Below are positions 1 to 7,104 of a DNA stretch of 64,000 nucleotides, piece after piece. The stretch lies in contig NZ_JAPCWC010000006.1 in assembly GCF_026420865.1 (NCBI RefSeq), forward strand, positions 124,001 to 188,000, written 5' to 3'. A program made the position numbers and the translations under genes. Position 1 is the stretch's first letter. Every line of letters begins with the position of its first letter. The notes beneath the pieces are model-generated. The model was given only the letters and a program-made list of their open reading frames with translations, had not been told where the DNA came from and did not search any database. The stretch is from Novosphingobium clariflavum. Lineage in GTDB: Bacteria > Pseudomonadota > Alphaproteobacteria > Sphingomonadales > Sphingomonadaceae.

Positions 1-595
1 GCGTTCCGGAAACCGTCCACTGCAGGAATTCAAGAAGATCTCGATCATCGAGGCCAAGGGTTATTGCTATGGCTGGCACTTCTACCAGTGTGCCGATGCC
101 GACATCATCGTCTCTTCGGACGACGCATTGTTCGGCCACCCGTCGTTCCGCTACGCCGGTTGGGGGCCACGGATGTGGCAGTGGCTGGAGATGGTGGGGC
201 TGCGCCGGTTCTCCGAAATGCTGTTCACCGGCCGCCCGTTCACCGCGGACGAGATGGCCAACTGCAATTTCGTGAATTCGGTCGTCCCGCGGGACAGGCT
301 GGAGGCGGAAACCGCCAAGTATGCGCATGCCTGTTCGATCACCCGCCCGACCGATGTGGTGGTGGCTCAGAAGACCTTTATCGAGGCCTACAAGCAGTAC
401 CGCGGTGAATACATGGGCAGCCTGCTGACCGGCTGGCTCGAAGGCATGCTGCCGCAGATGAAGGACGACGGCACCGATGATGTCAATCTCGGGAAAGGCG
501 ATACCTTTCAGCAGGGGATCGGCAAGGTCGTGAAGAACCATGACCTGAACTACCCGCCCGAATGGCGCCTCTCGATGAAGGGGCGGCAGGGCTGA
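1..595 (+). CDS. Enoyl-CoA hydratase/isomerase (crotonase) family protein, 5' truncated by window edge
   Basis: The frame is open from base 2, so the start lies outside the window; about 197 C-terminal residues are visible. They match the second half of a crotonase fold: the GYCYGWHF stretch, the DADIIVSSDDALFGHPSF segment that normally carries the second catalytic glutamate, and a long C-terminal helical tail ending in WRLSMKGRQG. Classical hydratases have Glu144 and Glu164 (rat numbering) here. At the aligned positions I read Tyr and Ser, so a simple 2-enoyl-CoA hydratase is unlikely and another crotonase reaction (isomerase, C-C hydrolase, dehalogenase-like) is more plausible. It lies upstream of an AraC-type regulator on the same strand. 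The family is secure; the reaction is unknown. Confidence 0.85.
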   Translation, partial: RSGNRPLQEFKKISIIEAKGYCYGWHFYQCADADIIVSSDDALFGHPSFRYAGWGPRMWQWLEMVGLRRFSEMLFTGRPFTADEMANCNFVNSVVPRDRLEAETAKYAHACSITRPTDVVVAQKTFIEAYKQYRGEYMGSLLTGWLEGMLPQMKDDGTDDVNLGKGDTFQQGIGKVVKNHDLNYPPEWRLSMKGRQG

Positions 596-606
596 AACTG
601 CAGCCC

Positions 607-644
607 ATCTGCAGCTTCTGACGAAATCTGCGTCCAGTGCAGAT
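607..644. promoter_or_regulatory. Repeated ATCTGC half-sites upstream of the AraC-type gene
   Basis: ATCTGCA at 607-613 is repeated as ATCTGCG at 626-632 and inverted as TGCAGAT at 638-644. The site lies in the 193-base gap between the crotonase stop and the regulator start. Spaced half-sites of this sort are typical of AraC-family operators, so autoregulation is possible. This is inference from sequence symmetry only. Confidence 0.35.
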
Positions 645-788
645 CAAGATGCACCATATGTAGGGTGGGGGAGGCGCCGGCTGCTATTCTCGCTGTTGAG
701 CCTGTGAGATTGTCGTCAGTCGGCCACAGCCTTGCCAATCCGGGCCTTGCGGACAATCGCAAGGCCTTCAGCACCCGGGGAGAGGGTC

Positions 789-1826
789 ATGGCGGAAACC
801 TTGTTCGCGCTCGACAGGCGCAATGTACACGAAGGCCAGAACGTGTTCCGCGGGGAGCGCGCGCAAGAGTATTATCGAGGAGACTTCTGGGTCGAGGATG
901 CACCGACGGTGGACGTGCGCTCGGAACGACGCGCGGTCGGTGCGGTGTCGATCATCCGGCAGCGGTCCTCGAGCAACCTGTTTTTCCGCCGTTCGCGCCA
1001 GCATATCCGCGAGGATGCGACCGATCTCTCGATCCTCTGGTTCGTGCGGCGCGGTGAATTCGCGTTTTCCAACCAGTGCGGCGCAAAGATCGTGGGAGAG
1101 GGGGACTTTGTCATCACCCGCTCGACGGAGCCGTTCCTGATCGAATGCCGGACCGGCCCGGCCGGGTTCAGTGAAGTTCTGCACGTCACGGTGCCCACGC
1201 ACATGCTGCGCGGCCACGTCACGCAGGATTGCAGCGGAGCGCTCGTCGTTTCCGATGTGCGGGTACGCGGCGTTCCTGAACTGGCCATCGCCGAAAAGCT
1301 GCTGGGAGATGTCTTTGCCGATGATGGTCGTCTCTGCGACAGTTCGGCACGGTTACTGGTCGAGACGGCATTCGGCCTGATCGGGCAGGCCGTCCGGTTG
1401 CTGGAGGAGCCGCGCCCGGCACGTCGGTCGATCGCGGAGCGCCGGCTGGAGGAAGTGCTGCGCTTCATCGAGGTGCACTTGTCGGATCCGCAGCTGTCGA
1501 CGGCGATGGTCGCGAAAGGCTGCAGGATTTCCCCGCGCTACCTTTCGTTCCTGCTACGCCTGCGTGAGACCTCGTTTTCCGAGCTCGTCTGGGAGCAGCG
1601 GCTCGCCAAGGCGCGCGACTGGCTTTCCAGTTCGGATCCGCGCGATATCTCGATCAGCGAGATCGCCTATGGTGTCGGCTTCAAGAGTCCTGCGCATTTC
1701 AGCCGCATGTTCAAGCGCGTGTTCGGGGCCAATCCGCGCGAATATCGCGGTGAGGGGGCGGCTGCACTGCCCTTGATTGCCGATGCTTTTGGTGATTTCT
1801 CAGGAGGCTCGAGCTTGCTTCAGTAA
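789..1826 (+). CDS. AraC family transcriptional regulator
   Basis: A 345-residue protein. The N-terminal ~200 residues look like an AraC ligand/cupin-type sensing domain. The last ~110 residues hold the double helix-turn-helix: the first HTH includes LSTAMVAKGCRISPRYLSF, and the second carries the family signature IAYGVGFKSPAHFSRMFKR followed by FGANPREYR. I chose ATG 789 because a purine-rich GGGGAGAGGG sits just before it; an in-frame ATG at 732 would add 19 residues and lacks such a site. The flanking crotonase, DUF4286-like and KstD-like genes suggest it controls the local catabolic genes. The effector is unknown. Confidence 0.88.
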   Translation: MAETLFALDRRNVHEGQNVFRGERAQEYYRGDFWVEDAPTVDVRSERRAVGAVSIIRQRSSSNLFFRRSRQHIREDATDLSILWFVRRGEFAFSNQCGAKIVGEGDFVITRSTEPFLIECRTGPAGFSEVLHVTVPTHMLRGHVTQDCSGALVVSDVRVRGVPELAIAEKLLGDVFADDGRLCDSSARLLVETAFGLIGQAVRLLEEPRPARRSIAERRLEEVLRFIEVHLSDPQLSTAMVAKGCRISPRYLSFLLRLRETSFSELVWEQRLAKARDWLSSSDPRDISISEIAYGVGFKSPAHFSRMFKRVFGANPREYRGEGAAALPLIADAFGDFSGGSSLLQ

Positions 1827-1933
1827 CCCCTCCGCCGCCGGGGCGATGCCTAGCGCTGCCCGTCCGGCGGACTTGCGCGCCTGCACGGGGCGGGGTGATG
1901 CTCGGTATCGACATGCATAAGAGGAGGATGCCT

Positions 1934-2269
1934 ATGCCCCGATACAAACTTGTCGCGCTGACCACGCCGCTGCCCGGCCGCGAGGGCGACTATCACGAGT
2001 GGTACAATACCACGCACTTGCCGGAACTAGTGAACAAGTTCGGCATGCATGGTGCGCAGCGCTACGAATTGGTCGCCAAGCTGACTGGCAACGACACCAA
2101 CCCGTACCTCGCCATCTACGATATCGTTTGCGACGATCCGATGGAGTTGCTTGGCGCGATCGGCAAGGCGATGGCAACCGGCGAACTGACTCAGAGTGAC
2201 GCTTCCGACATGGCGACCTGCTACACTGCGCTGTTTTCCGAACTGGGCGAGCGCGTGGTTCCCGCCTGA
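1934..2269 (+). CDS. DUF4286/EthD-like small alpha-beta barrel protein
   Basis: 111 residues. The pattern PGREGDYHEWYNTTHLPEL near the N-terminus is typical of dimeric ferredoxin-like alpha/beta barrel proteins of the DUF4286/EthD group, which are common beside steroid- and aromatic-degradation genes. No catalytic residues can be named. ATG 1934 is preferred because GAGGAGG (1921-1927) sits 6 bases upstream; in-frame ATGs at 1895 and 1928 are less well placed. It lies 107 bases after the AraC-type gene and ends against a strong hairpin. A role in binding or isomerising a catabolic intermediate is inference. Confidence 0.75.
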   Translation: MPRYKLVALTTPLPGREGDYHEWYNTTHLPELVNKFGMHGAQRYELVAKLTGNDTNPYLAIYDIVCDDPMELLGAIGKAMATGELTQSDASDMATCYTALFSELGERVVPA

Positions 2270-2271
2270 CC

Positions 2272-2309
2272 CCGAAGGCCCCTCATGCTGAGGCGTGAGG
2301 GGCCTTCGG
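2272..2309. terminator. Perfect 14-bp hairpin between convergent genes
   Basis: CCGAAGGCCCCTCA (2272-2285) pairs perfectly with 2296-2309 around a 10-base loop. It lies exactly between the stop of the plus-strand DUF4286-like gene and the stop of the minus-strand crotonase. No U-run follows on either strand, so it is a GC-rich hairpin that may stop or protect both transcripts rather than a textbook intrinsic terminator. Confidence 0.7.
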
Positions 2310-2311
2310 CG

Positions 2312-3115
2312 CTATCGCCCGATGAACTTCGGCGCGCGCTTTTCCTTGAGCGCGAGGACCGCTTCCAGATGATCGGCGCTGCGCACGCTGACGCTTTCGT
2401 ATGCGATGCCTGCGTCCATCACTGCCGTGGCGAGGCGCTTGAGTTCGAGGTTGGTGAGGACCTTGGTCGCGCGGATCGCCATCATCGCGCCGCCAAGCAG
2501 CCGTGCGCAGAAGGCATCGACAGCCGCGTCCAGTTCAGCGGCGGGCAGGCAGTGATTGACGAGGCCGATTTCGGCGGCCTTGCTGGCGGTGATCAGCTCT
2601 CCGGTCAGGAGGTATTCCTTGGCGCGGGTGAGGCCGATGCGCTGGGCCCAGATTACCGCGCCGCCATCTCCTGCGACAAGGCCGATGCCGACATGGGGAT
2701 CGCCGATCTTGGCCCCTTCCGCCGCAAAGATGACATCGCAGAGCAGCGCCAGTGTCGCTCCGAGGCCGATCGCATGGCCGTTGAGGCGGCAGATCACGGG
2801 CTTGTCGATATCCAGCAGGGTTAGCACGATCCGCTTGGCGATCCGGGCTTCATGATCGAACAAGTGCGGATTGCGGGCGGAATTCTCGATGTGGTCGAGG
2901 TCGCCGCCTGCGGAAAAGGCGCGGCCGGCACCGGTGATGACGATCACATCGGACCCGGGATCGCCCTGAGCAAACCACAGGGCTTCGGCCAGTTCGTCGT
3001 GAAGCTGGAGGTTGACCGCGTTCATCGCCTCTGGGCGGCTCAGCGTCAGGCGCAGCAGGCGTCCTTCGCGCGCGAGCAGGATGGTGTCGAATTCCGGCAG
3101 CGCGTTCTGGCTCAT
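2312..3115 (-). CDS. Enoyl-CoA hydratase/isomerase (crotonase) family protein
   Basis: 267 residues, normal crotonase length. Visible family features are the oxyanion-hole region AFSAGGDLDHI, the RLNGHAIGLGATLALLCD segment and the C-terminal EKRAPKF tail. The two catalytic glutamates of rat enoyl-CoA hydratase (Glu144, Glu164) align with Thr (GLGAT) and His (GDPHVGIG), so classical hydratase activity is doubtful. The start at 3115 follows GAGGGAGAG. The frame stays open far upstream on this strand, but that extension is antisense to the KstD-like gene and is not coding. It is transcribed divergently from that flavoprotein across a 210-base gap. Confidence 0.88.
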   Translation of the reverse strand: MSQNALPEFDTILLAREGRLLRLTLSRPEAMNAVNLQLHDELAEALWFAQGDPGSDVIVITGAGRAFSAGGDLDHIENSARNPHLFDHEARIAKRIVLTLLDIDKPVICRLNGHAIGLGATLALLCDVIFAAEGAKIGDPHVGIGLVAGDGGAVIWAQRIGLTRAKEYLLTGELITASKAAEIGLVNHCLPAAELDAAVDAFCARLLGGAMMAIRATKVLTNLELKRLATAVMDAGIAYESVSVRSADHLEAVLALKEKRAPKFIGR

Positions 3116-3325
3116 CGCGATCTCTCCCTCGTGTCTTTCGCTCATAAGCGCAGCGGTCCGTTCGGCCACCCTGCAATCGTTCGTGAGGCAAAGGCTTCGC
3201 CCCGGCGAAACCTTCTTGCCGCCAGCGGCTTGACCGCCTGCTTCGCTTGCCAAGGCCGGGCAAGTCCGTTCTACCTCGGCCAAGGCCCGCGCCGTTTGAG
3301 CGAAGGGTGAGGGTGAGAGAACAAG

Positions 3326-5014
3326 ATGACCGAATTCGACGAGACGTTCGACTGGGTGGTCGTGGGCAGCGGTGCAGGCTCGATGGCTTCGGCGCTGCTG
3401 ATGAAGCAGGCGGGCAAGTCGGTCGTCATCCTTGAGAAGTCGCCCTGGGTCGGAGGCACCACCGCCAAGTCGGGCGGCGTGATGTGGATTCCCAACAATC
3501 GCTTCATGGTTCCCGGCGAGGACAGCTTCGAGCAGGCCTGCGAATATCTCGATGCCGTGGTGCCGGACGGCGAGAACAGCCCCGGAACCAGCCCGGAACG
3601 CCGCCGCACGTATGCGAGCGAAGCGCCCAAGATGCTGGACTTCATCGTCTCGCAGGGCGTTGCGATGGAGCGCGGGTCGTCGTTCTGGCCGGACTATTAC
3701 GATGAACTTCCCGGCGGGGTGAAGACGAGCCGCACCGTCACCGCGGTGCCCTTCGACAAGAACGAGCTGGGCAAGCTGTGGGCTGCGCGGCTGCGCCAGG
3801 GTTTCGCCGAAGTTCCGGTGAAGCTGGATGACGGCATGAAGCTGCCGTTCGCAAGGCATTCTTGGGCGATCAGGATGCTGCTCGTGCGCATCGGCCTCAA
3901 GATCATCGCCGGCAAGCTTACCGGCAAGCACTGGGTCACTGCGGGGGCCGCCTTGCAGGGGCGCATGCTCAAGGCGGTGCTGGGAAAAGAGGCTGCAGAC
4001 ATCCGTCTGGAAGCGCCGGTTTCCGAAGTGATCATGGAAGCAGGCAAGGCGCTCGGCGTTGTCACCGTCAAGGACGGCAAGCTCTGGCGCATCGGCGCCC
4101 GGCTGGGCGTGCTGATCAATGCGGGCGGCTTCTCGCAGAACCAGTCGATGCGGGACCGCTACATGCCGGGAACCCGCGCGGCATGGTCCAACGGGATCGA
4201 GAGCGACACCGGGGATATGCATGCCGAACTGGAGCGCAAGGGGGCGGTCCTGGCGCAGATGGACCAGATGGTCGGCTTCCAGATGAGCGAGGCGCCCGGC
4301 TGGGACAGTGATTACGTCAAGCCCGGCACCCAAAGCACGACCGGCAAGCCGCATGCCATCCAGGTCGACCAGACCGGCGTCCGTTATCTCAACGAAGGCG
4401 GGTCCTACGAGGAATTCTGCGAGAACATGCTGGTGCGCAATCGCACCGTTCCCGCGATCCCGAGCTGGGCGATCATGGACCAGCAATACATGGACGAATA
4501 TGCCGTGGCGGGCAAAGGCATGGCGAAGAAGAACATGGCGACTTGGCTGGCCTCCGGCTGGATGCGGCAGGCCGACACGATCGAGGCGCTGGGCCAGCAG
4601 ATCGGCGTACCGTCCGCGGCGCTCAAGGCCACGGTGGAGCGATGGAACGGCTTCGTGCGCGGCGGCCGCGACGAGGACTTTCATCGCGGCGAACGGGCCT
4701 ATGACAACTGGCTCGGCGATCCTTACTTCAAGGACGGGCCCAATGCCTGCATGGGCACGATCGAAAAGGGGCCGTTCTATGCCATTCCGATCGTTCCGGG
4801 CGATGTCGGCACCTATGGCGGCGTGGTGTGTGACTGCGATTCCCGCGTGCTCAAGGCCGATGGCTCGCCGATCGAGGGGCTCTATGCCTGCGGGGTGTCC
4901 ACCGCCTCGCCGATGGGGCGTGTCTATCCGGGGGCGGGCGCGAGCGTGGGGCCGTCGATGACGTTCGGCTGGATTGCCGCGAAGCATGCCGCCGGTCTGG
5001 ACAATCAGCTCTGA
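3326..5014 (+). CDS. FAD-dependent dehydrogenase, 3-ketosteroid delta1-dehydrogenase-like
   Basis: 562 residues, the usual length for the KstD/fumarate-reductase-type flavoprotein family. The FAD dinucleotide fold is at residues ~10-35 (VVVGSGAGSMASAL), followed by GGTTAKSGGVMWIPNN. WPDYYDELPGG matches the region of KstD Tyr119, and RVYPGAGASVGPSMTFGW near the C-terminus matches the region of catalytic Tyr487/Gly491 (Rhodococcus KstD1 numbering). These proteins introduce a 1,2 double bond into 3-ketosteroid A rings; related members act on other cyclic ketones or acyl-CoAs. Placement beside crotonases supports catabolism of a cyclic substrate. It shares family and motif order with the flavoprotein at 21733. 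The substrate is inferred only. Confidence 0.85.
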   Translation: MTEFDETFDWVVVGSGAGSMASALLMKQAGKSVVILEKSPWVGGTTAKSGGVMWIPNNRFMVPGEDSFEQACEYLDAVVPDGENSPGTSPERRRTYASEAPKMLDFIVSQGVAMERGSSFWPDYYDELPGGVKTSRTVTAVPFDKNELGKLWAARLRQGFAEVPVKLDDGMKLPFARHSWAIRMLLVRIGLKIIAGKLTGKHWVTAGAALQGRMLKAVLGKEAADIRLEAPVSEVIMEAGKALGVVTVKDGKLWRIGARLGVLINAGGFSQNQSMRDRYMPGTRAAWSNGIESDTGDMHAELERKGAVLAQMDQMVGFQMSEAPGWDSDYVKPGTQSTTGKPHAIQVDQTGVRYLNEGGSYEEFCENMLVRNRTVPAIPSWAIMDQQYMDEYAVAGKGMAKKNMATWLASGWMRQADTIEALGQQIGVPSAALKATVERWNGFVRGGRDEDFHRGERAYDNWLGDPYFKDGPNACMGTIEKGPFYAIPIVPGDVGTYGGVVCDCDSRVLKADGSPIEGLYACGVSTASPMGRVYPGAGASVGPSMTFGWIAAKHAAGLDNQL

Positions 5015-5033
5015 TGTCCCCGGCAAGGGGACA
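5015..5033 (+). terminator. Hairpin directly after the KstD-like gene
   Basis: TGTCCCC (5015-5021) pairs with GGGGACA (5027-5033) over a 5-base loop, starting on the base after the stop codon. There is no U-run, so termination is only probable. Confidence 0.5.
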
Positions 5034-5038
5034 CGTCG

Positions 5039-5078
5039 GTTGACACTGTTGACACGGTCCAGAACAAAAATTGTCAAC
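5039..5078. promoter_or_regulatory. GTTGACAC direct repeat plus inverted TGTCAAC, with -35-like TTGACA
   Basis: GTTGACAC occurs at 5039-5046 and 5048-5055, and its inverse TGTCAAC at 5072-5078. Each direct copy contains the perfect sigma-70 -35 hexamer TTGACA. The cluster lies 78-117 bases upstream of the TPM lipoprotein start, so it may combine a promoter with an operator. The binding protein is unknown. Confidence 0.45.
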
Positions 5079-5155
5079 CTAGGGCGCGTGGACAAAGTCG
5101 AGCGGCCGCTTACGCCCCATTGCCGCCGTTTCTCAGAGGTGTCAGATTTGCTCCC

Positions 5156-5683
5156 ATGAAGCTTTTTCTCCCGCTGCTGATGGCACTCGCGGCCTCCTGC
5201 TCGAACGGACAATCCGCAAAGCAGATGGACCCGAGCCAATCGGAGCAGTCTTCTGCTTTAATCGAAGCGGCGATACCGCTTGGTGGTCGCGTCACCGATG
5301 CGGCCAACATCATCAGTGCCAAGCAGGAAGCGGCGCTCGCCGATCGATTGGCCCTGCTAGAAAAATCGACCAGCCATCAAATGGTTGTCGTCACTGTTAA
5401 TTCATTGGGCGGACAAGATGTTGCCGACTTCACCCGAAATTTAGCCAACGCATGGGGGATCGGCCGCAAGGGTCACCACGATGGTGTCGTGGTACTTGTT
5501 GCTCCTAACGAGCGCAAAGTGAGGATTGCTGTCGGCTACGGCTTGGAACGAACGTTGCCCGATCCTCTCTGCAAAACGATAATCGAGCAGAACATGCTTC
5601 CACGTTTCAAAGAAGCCAATTTTTATGAAGGGATCGAGGCAGGAGTGGATGCCTTGATCGAGGGTCTGAAGCGGACCGGGTAA
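5156..5683 (+). CDS. TPM-domain lipoprotein (YgcG-like)
   Basis: 175 residues. The N-terminus MKLFLPLLMALAASC is a short hydrophobic signal ending in a plausible lipobox, so a lipid-anchored periplasmic protein is likely. Residues ~35-170 form a TPM (PF04536-type) domain: GGRVTDAANIIS, a long helix, VVVTVNSLGGQDVADF, WGIGRKGHHDGVVVLVA, then KVRIAVGYGLERTLPD. TPM domains occur in envelope proteins of uncertain function, some in photosystem II repair in plants. The lipoprotein start at 5156 is preferred over an in-frame ATG at 5120 because it places the signal at the N-terminus. Codon use is less GC-rich than in neighbouring genes (TTA, ATA and AAA appear), which may point to a separate origin. 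Confidence 0.8.
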   Translation: MKLFLPLLMALAASCSNGQSAKQMDPSQSEQSSALIEAAIPLGGRVTDAANIISAKQEAALADRLALLEKSTSHQMVVVTVNSLGGQDVADFTRNLANAWGIGRKGHHDGVVVLVAPNERKVRIAVGYGLERTLPDPLCKTIIEQNMLPRFKEANFYEGIEAGVDALIEGLKRTG

Positions 5684-5891
5684 TCGTCCGCTTTCCACCC
5701 GACTCGGTCGCACCGCTCCCCCTGAATGCGTCCACGCCGCCTGGGCCGTGAAGGTGTAAACTTGCGCGAAATCCGGGGTGAGGCTGGAGCCGGGCCATTC
5801 ATGCAAGTTACTGCGGGTTGCGCCCGGTAGGAAAACGCTTGGCGCTCGAACCTGCCTGCCGGGAGACCGCAACCGCTGCTTGACCTGTTTG

Positions 5892-5917
5892 TATACGGTT
5901 CATATACGAAGCGTATG
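5892..5917. promoter_or_regulatory. TATACG repeats / CATATACG-CGTATG palindrome upstream of the ParD-like gene
   Basis: TATACG occurs at 5892-5897 and 5903-5908, and CGTATG at 5912-5917 inverts the second copy (CATATACGAAGCGTATG, 5901-5917). This AT-rich cluster sits 24-49 bases before the ParD-like ATG in otherwise GC-rich DNA, where a -10 element and an operator would be expected. Autoregulation by the ParD-like product is a natural guess from toxin-antitoxin biology but is inference. Confidence 0.5.
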
Positions 5918-5940
5918 TTTTCTATGCTTGAGGCCCGCTG

Positions 5941-6168
5941 ATGGGCATCGTCAAAATTGCCGACGACCTTCACGAGGAAGTCCGCCGTGCCAGCGCCGTG
6001 ATGTGCCGTTCGATCAACGCACAGGCCGAATTCTGGATGAAGGTCGGCATGCTGGCCGAAGCCAATCCCACGCTCTCCTTCACCGAGATCGTCCAGCGCG
6101 AACTTGCCGCCGCGCAGGTTCATCTGCCCGTTGGCGGCTACGACGCCGGGTCCGAGGCGGCGGCCTGA
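5941..6168 (+). CDS. ParD-like antitoxin-family protein
   Basis: 75 residues beginning MGIVKIADDLHEEVRRAS, with RSINAQAEFWMKVGMLAEAN and SFTEIVQRELA. This matches the ParD-like (PF11903-type) small proteins thought to have a ribbon-helix-helix-like DNA-binding fold. Its stop is at 6168 and the methionine aminopeptidase ATG at 6170, so the two are almost certainly cotranscribed. No ParE/RelE-type toxin gene follows; the aminopeptidase occupies the place where a toxin would be. A palindromic AT-rich site lies just upstream. Family assignment is good; antitoxin function is not shown by the sequence. Confidence 0.8.
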   Translation: MGIVKIADDLHEEVRRASAVMCRSINAQAEFWMKVGMLAEANPTLSFTEIVQRELAAAQVHLPVGGYDAGSEAAA

Positions 6169-6169
6169 C

Positions 6170-6937
6170 ATGGTCAAGACCCCGGACGAACTCGCGCTGA
6201 TGCGCATTTCCGGCCAGTTGCTGGCCCGCGTGTTCGAGATGCTCGACGGGCAGGACCTGGCCGGGCTTTCGACGATGGCGGTCAACGACATGGTCGAGCG
6301 CTTCATCACCGTCGACCTTGCCTCGCGCCCGGCCAGCAAGGGGCAGTACGGGTTCAAGTACGTGCTCAACTGCTCGATCAATCACGTGGTCTGCCACGGC
6401 GTGCCCAGCGATGATGAGATCATTCGCGGCGGTGACATCATCAATCTCGACATCACGTTGGAAAAGAACGGTTTCATTGCCGATTCCAGCAAGACCTACA
6501 TTGTCGGCAGGGTGCCGCCCGCCACGCAGAAACTGGTGAAAGTGGCACAGGAAGCGATGTGGCAGGGCATTCGCCAGGTCCGCCCCGGTGCAACGCTGGG
6601 GGACGTCGGTTTTGCCATCGAGCAACATGCCATGCGCAACGGCTATTCGGTCGTGCGGGAATATTGCGGCCACGGCATCGGCCGCGAGATGCACGAGGAG
6701 CCGCAGGTGCTCAACTTCGGCCGGCGCGGCAAGGGACTGAAGCTGCGCGAGGGCATGGTCTTCACGATCGAGCCGATGGTCAACCAGGGCAGCCGCAAGG
6801 TCTCGACCGAGGACGATGGCTGGACGGTGGTGACCGATGACGGCAAGCTCTCGGCCCAATTCGAACATACCGTGGCGGTCACGAAGACCGGCGTGGAAGT
6901 ACTGACCTTGCGGCGGGACGAAAAAGTCCCGGCCTGA
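6170..6937 (+). CDS. map: Type I methionine aminopeptidase
   Basis: 255 residues, the normal length for bacterial MetAP-I. It removes the initiator methionine from nascent proteins. The five metal ligands are visible in order: Asp in INLDIT, Asp in ADSSKTY, His in GHGIGREMHE, Glu in FTIEPM and Glu in QFEHT, with the conserved CGHGIG loop. ATG 6170 follows the ParD-like stop by one base; an in-frame start at 6104 would overlap that gene and is not used. The gene ends with a clear intrinsic terminator. The ParD-like pairing is unusual for a housekeeping map, so this may be a second MetAP; a copy elsewhere cannot be checked here. Confidence 0.93.
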   Translation: MVKTPDELALMRISGQLLARVFEMLDGQDLAGLSTMAVNDMVERFITVDLASRPASKGQYGFKYVLNCSINHVVCHGVPSDDEIIRGGDIINLDITLEKNGFIADSSKTYIVGRVPPATQKLVKVAQEAMWQGIRQVRPGATLGDVGFAIEQHAMRNGYSVVREYCGHGIGREMHEEPQVLNFGRRGKGLKLREGMVFTIEPMVNQGSRKVSTEDDGWTVVTDDGKLSAQFEHTVAVTKTGVEVLTLRRDEKVPA

Positions 6938-6947
6938 CGAATGCTGC

Positions 6948-6973
6948 ATGGCGCCGGTTCCGGCGCCATTTTT
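6948..6973 (+). terminator. Intrinsic terminator of map
   Basis: ATGGCGCCG (6948-6956) pairs with CGGCGCCAT (6961-6969) across a GTTC loop, followed by a T-run to 6973. It is correctly placed 10 bases after the map stop. Confidence 0.9.
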
Positions 6974-7104
6974 GCCGTGGGCGTGATTTTCCGATTAACA
7001 ATCGGAAATTACTTGCCAATCCCGCCTGCGATTGCGACATTTCGGCTCTTCGTGGTGTCGCTGTGCGGAAGCGGTCTGTCGGCGCACGCGGTGCGGGGAC
7101 ATGC

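Noticed and set aside
2312..5239. A 975-residue open frame on the minus strand
   Set aside because: Only the last 267 residues are a real crotonase. The rest is antisense to the KstD-like gene and reflects GC-rich third positions.
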